In this document: piece by piece, positions 51,059 to 60,639 of the stretch | Position numbering within the stretch: position 1 is the stretch's first letter | Layout: the number at the start of each line of letters is the position of its first letter | From: Mucilaginibacter sp. OK283 | GTDB taxonomy: Bacteria; Bacteroidota; Bacteroidia; Sphingobacteriales; Sphingobacteriaceae | Direction: 5' to 3' | DNA length: 64,000 nucleotides | NCBI RefSeq assembly: GCF_900110415.1 | Contig: NZ_FODR01000001.1 | Span: 124,001-188,000 of the forward strand | Translations under genes and position numbers: made by a program | The notes under the pieces: generated by a model | Database searches by the model: none | The model's input: the letters and a program-made list of their open reading frames with translations, nothing else | What the model was told of the DNA's origin: nothing

Positions 51059-51742
51059 ATGAATGTTTTAATTATTGAAGACGAAAAAGCGCTTGCACAG
51101 GAACTGGAGATATTTCTGACCAATTATAACTACATCTGCGAGGTTTGTTATAATGGTGCTTCGGCGTCAGAAAAAATTGCCACCAATTTATATGATTTTA
51201 TACTGATAGATTTGGGTTTGCCTGATTACGATGGGCTCGATTTGTTAAAAGAGGTAAAAAAACAGGGTTTGGATGCGGCCTGTATCATATTAACCGCCCG
51301 CGCCGAAATCAACGACCGCATTAAAGGGCTTGACCTGGGTGCCGATGATTACCTGCCCAAACCATTTTCATTGCTTGAGCTGCAAAGCCGGATGCAAGCT
51401 ATTATTCGCCGCAAGTTTGGGGTTAAAAATAATATTATAGACCTGGATGGTTTCCTGATTGATTTAACCAACCGCACCATATCATACGGTACAAGCATGG
51501 TTAATACCATCACCAAAAAAGAATTCGACCTGATTGCTTACCTCATCCTGCATAAAAACCGCACGCTTACCAGGATGCAGTTAAGTGAACATATTTGGGG
51601 CAGTGTGGTTAACAACGATTACGACTCCAATTATATAGATGCACACATTAAAAACATCAGGAAAAAATTAAATGCATTTGCATCGCCCGACTGGTTGGAA
51701 ACAGTGCGGGGGCTTGGATATAAAATAAAGATAAACGCTTAA
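51059..51742 (+). CDS. OmpR-family response regulator
   Basis: 227 residues. The receiver domain (about 1-115) has acidic pocket EDE at 7-9 and phospho-acceptor Asp51 in ILIDLGLPDYDGLDLL. The C-terminal winged helix (about 130-225) contains ITKKEFDLIAYLILHKN and YIDAHIKNIRKKLN. It pairs with the histidine kinase that follows after 4 bases and probably controls envelope genes, including the upstream outer-membrane protein. Confidence 0.93.
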   Translation: MNVLIIEDEKALAQELEIFLTNYNYICEVCYNGASASEKIATNLYDFILIDLGLPDYDGLDLLKEVKKQGLDAACIILTARAEINDRIKGLDLGADDYLPKPFSLLELQSRMQAIIRRKFGVKNNIIDLDGFLIDLTNRTISYGTSMVNTITKKEFDLIAYLILHKNRTLTRMQLSEHIWGSVVNNDYDSNYIDAHIKNIRKKLNAFASPDWLETVRGLGYKIKINA

Positions 51743-51746
51743 TTAT

Positions 51747-53081
51747 TTGAAATTAAGAACAAAGCTTACACTGTTTAACGCCATATCAAAACTGGTGATT
51801 GTGATACTTTTTGTATTGCTTGTACCCGTATTGATTAAAAATATAAGTAGCAGTTACGTTGATAGTAAGCTGATAAAACAAAAAAACAAACTGCTGCAAA
51901 TTGTTAAAAGCCAGGGCATTGAAACTTATATAGTAAACGGCGAAGGCTATGGAAGTTACCTCCCGCTTAAAGATGAATACATAAGCCTTGATGAGGTTGA
52001 CCCAAAGTATTTTTTAGATACCATTCAACGTGGTAAACGTCTTTTTAGCGAGGGCGACACGCTTGAGTACCGGATATTGAGCCATACCTTTAAGGTAAAA
52101 AACAAAAATTACCTCCTGGAAATTGGCAAAAGCGTTGATACTCTTGATGAAACCAGCATCCCCCTGCAAAACCTGGCTTTCCAGGTATTATTAGGCATGA
52201 TATTGCTCACCGTACTTGCCGACCAGGTTTACTCCAATTATGTGCTTAAACCATTACGCATCATTATTAAAACCAAGCTTGTAGGCCAAAGGTTCCCAAA
52301 TTTCCAGTCGTACCGAAAAGTGCGCACCACTACATCGGATTTTGAGCATCTTGACCTGAGCATCCACAATATGATTGAGACTATTGCCGATAAATTTCAT
52401 AAAGAACGTGAATTTATCTCCAACGCATCGCATGAACTGATGACCCCGATATCTATCCTTCAGTCGAAAATTGAAAACATGTTTGAGGAGGAAGATATAA
52501 ATGACGAGTTAAAAGTACGTTTGCTGGAGATGCAAAAAATTCTTAACCGGCTCAAAAGCATCACTAAAACCCTGCTCCTGATATCGCAAATTGAGAATGA
52601 GCAATTTTTAAAAGAAGATAGAGTTTCAGTAAGTGAGTTGTTGCAGGATGTTTATGACGAAATCTCCATTCGCCTGCAGGATAAAAACATAAGCTATGAA
52701 GTTTCGGTGCCCGATAACTGGTATATGGTAAACATTAATAAGTTCCTGCTTTTTAACCTGTTTTTTAACCTGATTAACAATGCTATAAAATATAACCGCG
52801 AGGATGGCAGCATCAGGGTTGCGGCAGTGGCCGTACATGATAAATTTATAATAAGCATAACCGATACCGGGATAGGAATAGATGCCGAAGCGCTGCCTCT
52901 GATATTTAACCGCTTTAAAAAATTCCGCCAATCGCTGCAGCAGGATAGCTTCGGCCTGGGCCTGCCCATAGTAAAATCTATAGCCGGCTTCCACAATATC
53001 GAAGTTGACGTAGTATCCGAAAAAGATGTAGGTAGTACTTTTAAGCTCATTTTTCCGGCTACATTGATAATTGTTGGTTGA
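51747..53081 (+). CDS. sensor histidine kinase
   Basis: 444 residues, starting at a TTG codon (51747) four bases after the regulator stop; there is no ATG in a suitable place. Two membrane segments (about 9-29 and 144-166) flank a ~115-residue periplasmic sensor. The HisKA motif NASHELMTPISILQ carries His229, and the HATPase domain has FNLINNAIKYNREDGS, ITDTGIGI and DSFGLGLPIVKSI. It phosphorylates the adjacent OmpR-type regulator. The signal sensed is unknown. Confidence 0.92.
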   Translation: MKLRTKLTLFNAISKLVIVILFVLLVPVLIKNISSSYVDSKLIKQKNKLLQIVKSQGIETYIVNGEGYGSYLPLKDEYISLDEVDPKYFLDTIQRGKRLFSEGDTLEYRILSHTFKVKNKNYLLEIGKSVDTLDETSIPLQNLAFQVLLGMILLTVLADQVYSNYVLKPLRIIIKTKLVGQRFPNFQSYRKVRTTTSDFEHLDLSIHNMIETIADKFHKEREFISNASHELMTPISILQSKIENMFEEEDINDELKVRLLEMQKILNRLKSITKTLLLISQIENEQFLKEDRVSVSELLQDVYDEISIRLQDKNISYEVSVPDNWYMVNINKFLLFNLFFNLINNAIKYNREDGSIRVAAVAVHDKFIISITDTGIGIDAEALPLIFNRFKKFRQSLQQDSFGLGLPIVKSIAGFHNIEVDVVSEKDVGSTFKLIFPATLIIVG

Positions 53082-53313
53082 TCTGCTCTTCGCATTCCTC
53101 TTGTTGTATCGGGAATTTTACATTTATGTACTAAAAATTAGTCAGCCTATTAGATTAAGGCTAAACAATAATCATTTTTCAAATCGCTACTTTCGTAATT
53201 GTTAATAAAATAAAGCAGTAGTGTGTATTTGTCTTTATTGGCAGCCAATTTATGCCAATTTTGCTTTTGGCACCTGCTTTGCAAACGGAAGTATATATAT
53301 ACATATTATTATT

Positions 53314-53994
53314 ATGAAATCTCTAAAAATTAAGGTAGCAACTTTCAGTTTAGCATTAGCTACGGTTGGAATATTAGGCTCGGGCTGTAATTCATTAACC
53401 AAAACACAAAAAGGGGCTGCTATTGGCGCTGGTGCCGGTGGTACTGTAGGCGCTTTTATTGGTAAGGCTGCGGGTAACACTGCTTTAGGTGCTATTATTG
53501 GTGGCGCCGTTGGTGGTACCGCAGGCGCATTTATTGGCCGAAATATGGATAGGCAAGCTGCAGAAATTAAACAAACAGTTCCCGGCGCTACCGTAACCCG
53601 CGAAGGCGAAGGTATCCTGGTGAAATTCGACTCGGGCATTTTATTTGATACCGACAAATCGGCTTTAAAAGCCGAAGCGCAAAGCAATTTGCAAAAACTG
53701 GCTGTATCGCTTCAAAATAACCCCGAAACTAATATTTTAATTGTTGGCCATACAGATAATACAGGAAGTGATGCACATAATATGGATTTATCCATTCAAA
53801 GGGCTCAAGCTGTAAAATCGTACATCGCGGCCCAAAATGTTCCTGCATCACGCTTACAAACTTCGGGCAAAGGTGAAACAGAGCCAATTGCCGATAACAC
53901 AACAGTTGATGGACGTTCAAAAAACCGCAGGGTGGAAATTGTAATTGTTGCCAACTCAACAATGAAAAACCAAGCCAAACAATCGGCTCAATAA
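53314..53994 (+). CDS. OmpA-family lipoprotein with glycine-zipper domain
   Basis: 226 residues from the ATG at 53314; earlier in-frame codons would put a long extension before the signal and are rejected. A lipoprotein signal has lipobox LGSGC. It is followed by a glycine-zipper region (GAAIGAGAGGTVGAFIGKAA and similar, about 35-85) and a C-terminal OmpA peptidoglycan-binding domain with ILIVGHTDNTGSDAHNMDLS and SKNRRVEIVI. It probably anchors the outer membrane to the wall. A terminator follows. Confidence 0.92.
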   Translation: MKSLKIKVATFSLALATVGILGSGCNSLTKTQKGAAIGAGAGGTVGAFIGKAAGNTALGAIIGGAVGGTAGAFIGRNMDRQAAEIKQTVPGATVTREGEGILVKFDSGILFDTDKSALKAEAQSNLQKLAVSLQNNPETNILIVGHTDNTGSDAHNMDLSIQRAQAVKSYIAAQNVPASRLQTSGKGETEPIADNTTVDGRSKNRRVEIVIVANSTMKNQAKQSAQ

Positions 53995-54019
53995 TATAAT
54001 AGTTAAGATAGAGTTAAAA

Positions 54020-54057
54020 AGAAAAACCTGGCCTTTGCGACCAGGTTTTTCTTTTTT
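54020..54057 (+). terminator. terminator of the OmpA lipoprotein gene
   Basis: An 11-bp stem AAAAACCTGG/CCAGGTTTTT with a 9-base loop is followed by CTTTTTT. Confidence 0.9.
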
Positions 54058-54143
54058 GGTACGCCCGGCACGGGCGCAAACTATAGGGTGAATACCTCCA
54101 ATGCAAGGGTTAACCAAAGGCACTGGGGGGAGTAGCTGACTTC

Positions 54144-55697
54144 CTACTTCGGCCCGTAAGTTACTATCGGAATGATCATCTCTTCCAACGAAATTCCCCC
54201 GTGCTGGAAGGTTTCGTTATAAAAGTTAACAAAATGATTGTAGTTGTTCGGGTACACAAAATAACTATCCTCCTTGGCAAATACAAAGCTCGAGCTTAAG
54301 TGCAGCTTGGGCAACATAGCATCGTGCGGATTGCGGATGTGGAACACTTCTTTGGCGTTATAGTTCAGGTTTTTGCCTTGTTTGTAACGTAAATTGGTAT
54401 TGGTATTCCTGTCGCCAACAATTTTGCTTGGGTTTTTTACGCGGATGGTACCGTGGTCTGTAGTAATAATCACCCTAACCTGTTTCTGGGCCAAAAACTT
54501 CAACAGATCAAACAGGGGCGAATGCTCAAACCACGAGAGTGTTAATGACCGGTAGGCCGCATCATCACTTGCCAGCTCGCGTATCATCTGCATATCGGTA
54601 CGGGCGTGCGATAGCATATCAACAAAGTTGTAAACAACCACATTCAGTTCGTTGTTCATCAGGTTGCTAACCGACTCATTCAGCGCACGGCCTTCGTCGA
54701 TATTCAAAATTTTATGGTACGAGTATTTGCAGTCGCGGCGTAACACACGTTTCAAATGATCGGCAACAAATTCCGATTCGTAAAGGTTTTTGCCCCCTTC
54801 GTCCTCGTCGTTTTGCCACATTTGCGGGTAACGTTTTTCCATATCTAAAGGCATAAGGCCGCTAAAAATAGAATTACGGGCGTATTGGGTTGCTGTAGGT
54901 AAAATACTGTAGTAAGTATCCTCTTCCTCCATCCTGAAATATTCGGAGATGATAGGGTTGATGATCTTAAACTGATCGTAACGAAGGTTATCTATCAATA
55001 TAAAAAACAGCGGCCCTTTGCCATCCATTTTGGGGAACACCTTCTTTTTAAACAACTGCGGCGAACTTGTAGGTGCCGAATCGGGATTTTTTATCCAGTT
55101 TAAATAATTACGCTCAATAAACTTGCAAAACTGCATGTTGGCTTCGGCCTTTTGCATGGTCAAAATCTCGTGCATGCCGGCATCTTCCAGTTTCTCCAGT
55201 TCCAGCTCCCAATAGATGAGCTTTTTATAAACGTCAACCCATTCCTGGTGGCTCAGGTTGTCGTTCAACGTCATGCCGAGCGTACGGAAGTCCATTTGGT
55301 AGGCCATGGTAGTCTTTTCGGTTACCAGGCGTTTATTTTCCGTTAGTTTTTTAATGGTAAGCAATATTTGCTTTGGGTGAACCGGCTTAATCAGGTAGTC
55401 ATCTATTTTCGAGCCGATGGCGTCTTCCATCAAATATTCTTCCTCGTTTTTGGTTATCAGCACAATAGGAACATCATTATTAATGTTTTTTATTTGCTGC
55501 AGTGTTTCCAGCCCGGTTAGGCCCGGCATGTTTTCATCTAAAAAAACAAGGTCAAAGTAGCCGCTTTTGAAAGTATCAACAGCATCGTTGCCATTGGTTA
55601 CGGTGGTAACCTTATAGCCTTTTTCGCCTAAGAAAAGTATGTGTGGTCGTAACAGGTCAATTTCGTCATCAGCCCATAAAATGGTGGTATCTTGCAT
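54144..55697 (-). CDS. porX: PorX-type response regulator with PglZ domain
   Basis: 517 residues from the ATG at 55697 (MQDTTILWADDEIDLL); an upstream in-frame extension would translate the 55734-55841 repeat. The receiver domain has acceptor Asp54 in VFLDENMPGLTG and a conserved Lys in YLIKPVHPKQ. The C-terminal ~300 residues are the PglZ/alkaline-phosphatase-fold domain, with the catalytic Thr in ILPTATQYARNSIFSGLMP and IITTDHGTIRV. PorX regulates the type IX secretion system in Bacteroidota together with PorY. No T9SS gene is adjacent. Confidence 0.93.
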   Translation of the reverse strand: MQDTTILWADDEIDLLRPHILFLGEKGYKVTTVTNGNDAVDTFKSGYFDLVFLDENMPGLTGLETLQQIKNINNDVPIVLITKNEEEYLMEDAIGSKIDDYLIKPVHPKQILLTIKKLTENKRLVTEKTTMAYQMDFRTLGMTLNDNLSHQEWVDVYKKLIYWELELEKLEDAGMHEILTMQKAEANMQFCKFIERNYLNWIKNPDSAPTSSPQLFKKKVFPKMDGKGPLFFILIDNLRYDQFKIINPIISEYFRMEEEDTYYSILPTATQYARNSIFSGLMPLDMEKRYPQMWQNDEDEGGKNLYESEFVADHLKRVLRRDCKYSYHKILNIDEGRALNESVSNLMNNELNVVVYNFVDMLSHARTDMQMIRELASDDAAYRSLTLSWFEHSPLFDLLKFLAQKQVRVIITTDHGTIRVKNPSKIVGDRNTNTNLRYKQGKNLNYNAKEVFHIRNPHDAMLPKLHLSSSFVFAKEDSYFVYPNNYNHFVNFYNETFQHGGISLEEMIIPIVTYGPK

Positions 55698-55733
55698 AGT
55701 ATCTGTAATTAAGTAGTCCGAATGATAAACGTA

Positions 55734-55841
55734 TGAACCGGAATTCATCGAATTAAGGAATTATTTGAATTTTACATTAATAGTAAGTATTTGGCATTCA
55801 AACAATTCTGTTAATTCATAAATTCGATGAATTCCGGTTCA
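55734..55841. repeat. inverted repeat, word GAATT, with 21-bp perfect outer arms
   Basis: The outer arms TGAACCGGAATTCATCGAAT (55734 onward, plus one T) and its exact complement (55821-55841) are 21 bp and perfect, 66 bases apart. Inside are further words of 8-9 bases with a GAATT core (GAATTAAG, GAATTATTT, GAATTTTAC). It lies upstream of porX and of the divergent HD gene. Confidence 0.8.
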
Positions 55842-55976
55842 GAAATTATTCTGATTCAGTCAGTAAACCCCAAAGGGACGGATTTGTTGTTGATTAGTAA
55901 AGGTATTAACAAAATTTAACAAACATCACCGGCTTATTTTACCTTTGTTTTACATTTTTGCACTTTACTTAATCCA

Positions 55977-57203
55977 TTGAACAAAAAGAAAATAATAAAC
56001 GATCCGGTTTACGGTTTTATCAGCATCCCAACCGAACTGATATTCGACCTGATTGAACACCCTTACTTTCAACGGTTAAGGTACATTAAGCAATTGGGGA
56101 TGACACACCTGGTTTATCCCGGCGCGCTGCACACCCGTTTTCATCACGCCATAGGTGCTATGTACCTGATGGATACTGCTATTGAAACCCTGCGTAACAA
56201 GGGCCACAACGTAAGCGACGAAGAGGAAGAGGCCGTTACTATTGCTATATTACTGCACGATATTGGCCATGGGCCATTCTCGCACGCTTTGGAGCGCACC
56301 ATTATCGAAGGGATTGACCATGAGGATATTTCATCTATGCTGATGAACAAACTCAACGAGCAGTTTGATGGCCGCTTAACCATGGCTATTAGTATTTTTA
56401 ACAATACTTTCCCCCGTAAATTTTTGCATCAGCTGGTTTCAAGCCAGTTGGATATGGACAGGCTGGACTACCTTAATCGCGACAGCTTTTTTACAGGAGT
56501 ATCCGAAGGGGTGATCAGCTCCGAACGGATCATCAAAATGCTGAACGTTAAAGACGATCATATTGTCGTCGACGCGAAGGGCATTTATTCGATTGAGAAA
56601 TTCTTGATTGCCCGCAGGCTCATGTACTGGCAGGTTTATCTGCACAAAACCGTAATTGCTGGTGAAGAGTTGTTGGTTAAGATATTTAAACGCTGCCGCG
56701 AGCTAACCATAAAAGGTGAAGATCTTTTTGCTACACCGGCCTTAAAGCATTTTATAAAAGGCGGTATCAGTAAAGATGCCTTTATGAACCAGGATCATCA
56801 CCTGGAAACTTTTGCCAGTTTGGATGATACCGATATTATGGCAGCAGTAAAAGTTTGGACCGGGCATAACGATTTTATATTATCAACGCTGTCGCAAAAC
56901 CTGGTTCAGCGTAAGTTGTATCATGTAGATATCAGTAACAAACGCCCTGATAAGGAATTTGTAAACTCGCTTATCAAAAAGGCGATAAAAAAATACAACC
57001 TAAGTGAGCAGGACGCCGGGTACTTTGTTTTCACAACATCCATACGCAATAACGCCTATACCGCCGGCGACGGCAACATAGGTATCTTAATGAAAGATGG
57101 TCATGTACATGACATTACAACGGCCAGCGATAACTCCAATTTGGAGGCATTAGCAAAAACCGTAAAAAAATACATACTTTGCTACAGTAAGGAACTGATT
57201 TAG
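55977..57203 (+). CDS. HD-domain phosphohydrolase (SAMHD1/dGTPase-like)
   Basis: 408 residues. The HD signature is HTRFHHAIGAMYLM (about 50-63), HDIGHGPFSHALE (about 96-108) and later DMDRLDYLNRD (about 160-170). This matches the bacterial HD family related to dNTP triphosphohydrolases. The start is TTG (55977-55979); no ATG is suitable. It begins a + strand series with lpxD, lpxC-fabZ and lpxA, a common order in Bacteroidota. The physiological substrate is not shown. Confidence 0.88.
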   Translation: MNKKKIINDPVYGFISIPTELIFDLIEHPYFQRLRYIKQLGMTHLVYPGALHTRFHHAIGAMYLMDTAIETLRNKGHNVSDEEEEAVTIAILLHDIGHGPFSHALERTIIEGIDHEDISSMLMNKLNEQFDGRLTMAISIFNNTFPRKFLHQLVSSQLDMDRLDYLNRDSFFTGVSEGVISSERIIKMLNVKDDHIVVDAKGIYSIEKFLIARRLMYWQVYLHKTVIAGEELLVKIFKRCRELTIKGEDLFATPALKHFIKGGISKDAFMNQDHHLETFASLDDTDIMAAVKVWTGHNDFILSTLSQNLVQRKLYHVDISNKRPDKEFVNSLIKKAIKKYNLSEQDAGYFVFTTSIRNNAYTAGDGNIGILMKDGHVHDITTASDNSNLEALAKTVKKYILCYSKELI

Positions 57204-57279
57204 TGAGTGGTGAGCGGTGAGTAGTGAATGCTTGCCAATGATTTTCCTAATCATTCACTACTCACCGCTCACCACTCAC
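57203..57279. repeat. inverted heptamer repeat, word GTGAGTG, perfect 28-bp arms
   Basis: The left arm (57203-57230) reads GTGAGTG, GTGAGCG, GTGAGTA, GTGAATG; its first G is the last base of the HD gene's TAG stop. The right arm (57252-57279) reads CATTCAC, TACTCAC, CGCTCAC, CACTCAC, the exact complement in reverse order. The loop is 21 bases. It separates the HD gene from lpxD. Confidence 0.95.
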
Positions 57280-57321
57280 AATTAATATTTGCTGCTTTAA
57301 TTATAACATTTAAATTTGTCG

Positions 57322-58365
57322 ATGCAATTTACTGCCCAGGATATAAGTTTTCTGCTTAACGGAACGGTGGAAGGCGACCCTTCGGTTACTGTTAATCAGT
57401 TGGCTAAAATAGAAGAAGGTGCCGCCGGCAGTCTTTCTTTTTTGGCCAACCCCAAGTATGAGCAGTATTTATATACTACCAATGCTTCTGTAGTTATTGT
57501 TAATAACGATTTACAGCTTACCGGCCCGGTAGCGGCTACACTTATCAGGGTAGAGAATGCCTACAGCGCGTTTTCGGTATTGTTGGAGAAATACAACACT
57601 TTTAAGCTTAATAAAAAAGGTATCGAGCAGCCTTGCTTTATACACCCAACAGCCCAAATTGGCGCCGAGCCTTATATAGGGGCATTTGCCTACATTGGTC
57701 TTAACGCAAAAATTGGCGATAACTGCAAAATTTACCCCAATGTTAACATATCAGATAATGTAACCATTGGCAACAACGTTACCTTATTTTCGGGCGTTAC
57801 GGTTTATTTTGATTGTGTAATAGGCAATAACGTTATTGTACACTCTGGCGCGGTTATTGGCAGCGATGGTTTTGGTTTTGCTCCTAATCCCGATGGCAGT
57901 TACACTAAAGTGGCCCAGATAGGTAACGTTATCCTGGAAGACGATGTTGAGGTTGGCTCAAATACCACTATCGACAGAGCAACCATGGGGTCGACGGTGA
58001 TACGTAAAGGCGTAAAATTAGATAACCTGATTCAGATTGCCCATAATGTAGAAATTGGTGCAAATACCGTTATCGCCGCGCAGTCGGGCATATCCGGAAG
58101 CGCTAAAATTGGCGAGAATGTGATTATGGGCGGCCAGGTTGGTTTGGTTGGCCATATCAGCATTGCAAACCGTTCGCAGTTCCAGGCACAATCGGGCGTT
58201 AGCCGGACTATTGCCGAGGAAGGAAAAAAATGGGCGGGTACGCCTGCTACGCTATACAGCGCAAACATGCGTTCAAACGTGGTCATAAGCCGCCTTCCCG
58301 AATTGGAGAAAAGAATAAACGAATTAGAAAAAATAATAGCAGAATTAAAGAGGGACAGTCATTAG
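57322..58365 (+). CDS. lpxD: UDP-3-O-(3-hydroxymyristoyl)glucosamine N-acyltransferase
   Basis: 347 residues from the ATG at 57322 (MQFTAQDISFLLNG). The N-terminal uridine-binding domain (about 1-100) is followed by left-handed beta-helix hexapeptide repeats (about 105-315; AFAYIGLNAKIGDNCKIYPN and onward) with the catalytic His in NLIQIAHNVEIG near 239. It adds the second acyl chain in lipid A synthesis. Its last two codons and stop (AGT CAT TAG) are part of the 58358-58446 repeat. Confidence 0.97.
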   Translation: MQFTAQDISFLLNGTVEGDPSVTVNQLAKIEEGAAGSLSFLANPKYEQYLYTTNASVVIVNNDLQLTGPVAATLIRVENAYSAFSVLLEKYNTFKLNKKGIEQPCFIHPTAQIGAEPYIGAFAYIGLNAKIGDNCKIYPNVNISDNVTIGNNVTLFSGVTVYFDCVIGNNVIVHSGAVIGSDGFGFAPNPDGSYTKVAQIGNVILEDDVEVGSNTTIDRATMGSTVIRKGVKLDNLIQIAHNVEIGANTVIAAQSGISGSAKIGENVIMGGQVGLVGHISIANRSQFQAQSGVSRTIAEEGKKWAGTPATLYSANMRSNVVISRLPELEKRINELEKIIAELKRDSH

Positions 58366-58446
58366 TCATTGGTCATTAGTCATTGGGTTTTTGCTTGATG
58401 ACTATCTGAACTGTTCACCAATGACTAATGCCCAATGACCAATAAT
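58358..58446. repeat. inverted heptamer repeat, word GTCATTR
   Basis: The left arm (58358-58385) reads GTCATTA, GTCATTG, GTCATTA, GTCATTG and includes the lpxD stop codon. The right arm (58419-58446) reads CAATGAC, TAATGCC, CAATGAC, CAATAAT and ends directly at the lpxC-fabZ ATG (58447). The whole intergenic region is repeat and loop. Confidence 0.95.
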
Positions 58447-59853
58447 ATGAATGTAAAACAAAGAACCATTAAATCACCTGTATCGGTTTCGGGTACCGGC
58501 CTGCATACCGGTCAAAGGGTAACCATGACCTTTAACCCGGCACCAGAGAACCACGGCTATAAATTCAGGAGGATTGATATACCAGGCTCGCCAATAATTG
58601 ATGCCGACGTTGATAATGTAACTGACACATCGCGTGGCACTACCATTTCTCAAAATGGGGCTACCGTGAATACTGTCGAGCACGTATTGGCTGCTTTGGT
58701 AGGTATGGAGATAGATAATGTGCTGATTGATATGGATGGCCCGGAAACGCCTATAATGGATGGCAGTTCTATCCAGTTTGTCGACATAATAACCGAAACA
58801 GGTTTTACCGAGCAGGAAGCAGACCGCGAATATTACCACATACCTTACAATATCCATTACTCCGAGCCTGATCGTAAGGTAGAAATGGTTGCCATGCCTT
58901 TAGACGATTACCGCTTTACCTGTATGGTTGATTACAACTCACAGGTATTGGGTAGCCAGCATGCCAGTATCTCGAGCATTACCGAGTTTAAAAAAGAAAT
59001 TGCATCGTGCCGCACCTTTTGCTTTTTGCATGAGCTTGAAATGCTGTTAAAGCATGACCTGATAAAAGGCGGCGATTTAAACAACGCTATCGTGGTTGTT
59101 GATAAAGAAGTTGACGAAGAAGAACTTGCCCACCTGGCCAAGCTGTTTAACCGTAAAGATATCAGCGTAGCCCCGCAAGGTATTTTAAACAATGCCGAAC
59201 TACGCCACCAAAACGAACCTGCAAGGCACAAACTGCTGGATATGATTGGTGATTTGGCCTTGGTTGGCGTGCCGCTTAAAGGCCATATTATGGCTGCCCG
59301 CCCCGGTCATGCTGCTAACGTAGCCTTTGCTAAAAAAATTAAGACCCTGATTAAAAAAGAAAAAAGCCGTAAACAGGTTAAAGTTTACGATGCCAATGCT
59401 AAACCGGTGTATGATACCGTTGAGATTATGGGCTTGTTGCCGCATAGGCAGCCTTTTTTAATGATTGATAAAATATTGGAACTGACCAAAAACCATGTGG
59501 TAGGGGCTAAAAACGTAACCATTAACGAGGAGTTTTTTAAAGGTCACTTCCCGGGCGCACCAATATTTCCAGGCGTATTGCAAATTGAAGGTATGGTACA
59601 AACGGGCGGTATATTGGTGTTAAACACCGTACCCGACCCGGAAAATTACCTGACCCTGTTTTTAAAGATCGAGAACGCGCGCTTTAAAAGTAAAGTAGTG
59701 CCGGGCGACACCATTATTTACATTTGCGATCTGCTGGCGCCAATCCGCCGTGGTATTGCAACCATGAAGGGTGTTGGTATGGTAGGTAACCGGGTTGTTG
59801 TTGAGGCCGAGTTAATGGCACAAATTGTAAAAGTAAAAGGAAACGAAGCATGA
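58447..59853 (+). CDS. lpxC-fabZ: fused UDP-3-O-acyl-GlcNAc deacetylase and 3-hydroxyacyl-ACP dehydratase
   Basis: 468 residues from the ATG at 58447 (MNVKQRTIKSPVSVSGTGLH). An ATG four codons earlier lies inside the repeat and is less likely. The LpxC half (about 1-300) has the zinc-site motif NTVEHVLAAL (about 76-85) and later RHKLLDMIGDLALVG. The FabZ half (about 320-468) has the active His in FKGHFPGAPIFPGVLQIE. The fusion links the committed step of lipid A synthesis with fatty acid elongation, as known in Bacteroidota. The stop overlaps the lpxA start by four bases. Confidence 0.97.
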   Translation: MNVKQRTIKSPVSVSGTGLHTGQRVTMTFNPAPENHGYKFRRIDIPGSPIIDADVDNVTDTSRGTTISQNGATVNTVEHVLAALVGMEIDNVLIDMDGPETPIMDGSSIQFVDIITETGFTEQEADREYYHIPYNIHYSEPDRKVEMVAMPLDDYRFTCMVDYNSQVLGSQHASISSITEFKKEIASCRTFCFLHELEMLLKHDLIKGGDLNNAIVVVDKEVDEEELAHLAKLFNRKDISVAPQGILNNAELRHQNEPARHKLLDMIGDLALVGVPLKGHIMAARPGHAANVAFAKKIKTLIKKEKSRKQVKVYDANAKPVYDTVEIMGLLPHRQPFLMIDKILELTKNHVVGAKNVTINEEFFKGHFPGAPIFPGVLQIEGMVQTGGILVLNTVPDPENYLTLFLKIENARFKSKVVPGDTIIYICDLLAPIRRGIATMKGVGMVGNRVVVEAELMAQIVKVKGNEA

Positions 59854-60635
59854 TCCAGCCTTTAGCATATATACACCCACAGGCAAAAATTGCCGATAAC
59901 GTGGTGATTGAACCCTTTGTTACCATCCACAAGGATGTTGAAATTGGCGAGGGTACCTGGATCGGTTCCAACTCCGTAATCATGGATGGAGCCCGGATAG
60001 GCAAAAACTGCCGTATTTTTCCCGGTGCCGTAGTCTCTGCACCGCCACAGGATTTAAAGTACAAGGGCGAGCAAAGTACGGTATCTATTGGTGATAATAC
60101 CACTATCCGCGAATGCGTAACCCTTAATCGTGGTACCGCTTTAGATAAAAATACCACCACCATAGGCAGCAATTGCCTGCTGATGGCTTATGTACACGTA
60201 GCGCATGATTGTGTTATTGGCGATAACGTAATTATTGCCAACGCAGTACAGTTGGCAGGCCACATTAATGTGTACGATTATGCTTTCATCGGCGGGTCAT
60301 CGGCCGTACACCAGTTTGTAGAAATTGGCGCACATAGCATGATCTCGGGCGGATCGTTGGTACGTAAGGATGTACCCCCGTTCACCAAGGCAGGCCGCGA
60401 GCCATTATCTTATGTGGGTATTAACTCCGTTGGCTTACGCCGCAGGGGATTTTCGGCTGCTACCATAGCCGAAATCCAGGAGATTTACCGTATCCTGTTC
60501 CTTAAAAAATATAACGTAAGCAAAGCCCTTGACATCATTGAAGCAGAGTTTACCCCAAGTGTTGAACGCGACGAGATTATCAACTTCCTTCAAAACTCGC
60601 AAAGAGGTATCATGAAGGGGTTTGGGAATTCTTAA
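59850..60635 (+). CDS. lpxA: acyl-ACP:UDP-N-acetylglucosamine O-acyltransferase
   Basis: 261 residues. Left-handed beta-helix repeats cover about 1-190 (AYIHPQAKIADNVVIEPFV and onward), with the catalytic His in AYVHVAHDCVIGDN near 122. The C-terminal helical domain (about 195-261) is typical. It makes the first acylation in lipid A synthesis. The ATGA overlap with lpxC-fabZ shows translational coupling. Confidence 0.97.
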   Translation: MIQPLAYIHPQAKIADNVVIEPFVTIHKDVEIGEGTWIGSNSVIMDGARIGKNCRIFPGAVVSAPPQDLKYKGEQSTVSIGDNTTIRECVTLNRGTALDKNTTTIGSNCLLMAYVHVAHDCVIGDNVIIANAVQLAGHINVYDYAFIGGSSAVHQFVEIGAHSMISGGSLVRKDVPPFTKAGREPLSYVGINSVGLRRRGFSAATIAEIQEIYRILFLKKYNVSKALDIIEAEFTPSVERDEIINFLQNSQRGIMKGFGNS

Positions 60636-60639
60636 GAAA

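Noticed and set aside
55698..55748. N-terminal extension of PorX
   Set aside because: It begins in the 55734-55841 inverted repeat; the receiver domain starts directly at MQDTTILWADDE.
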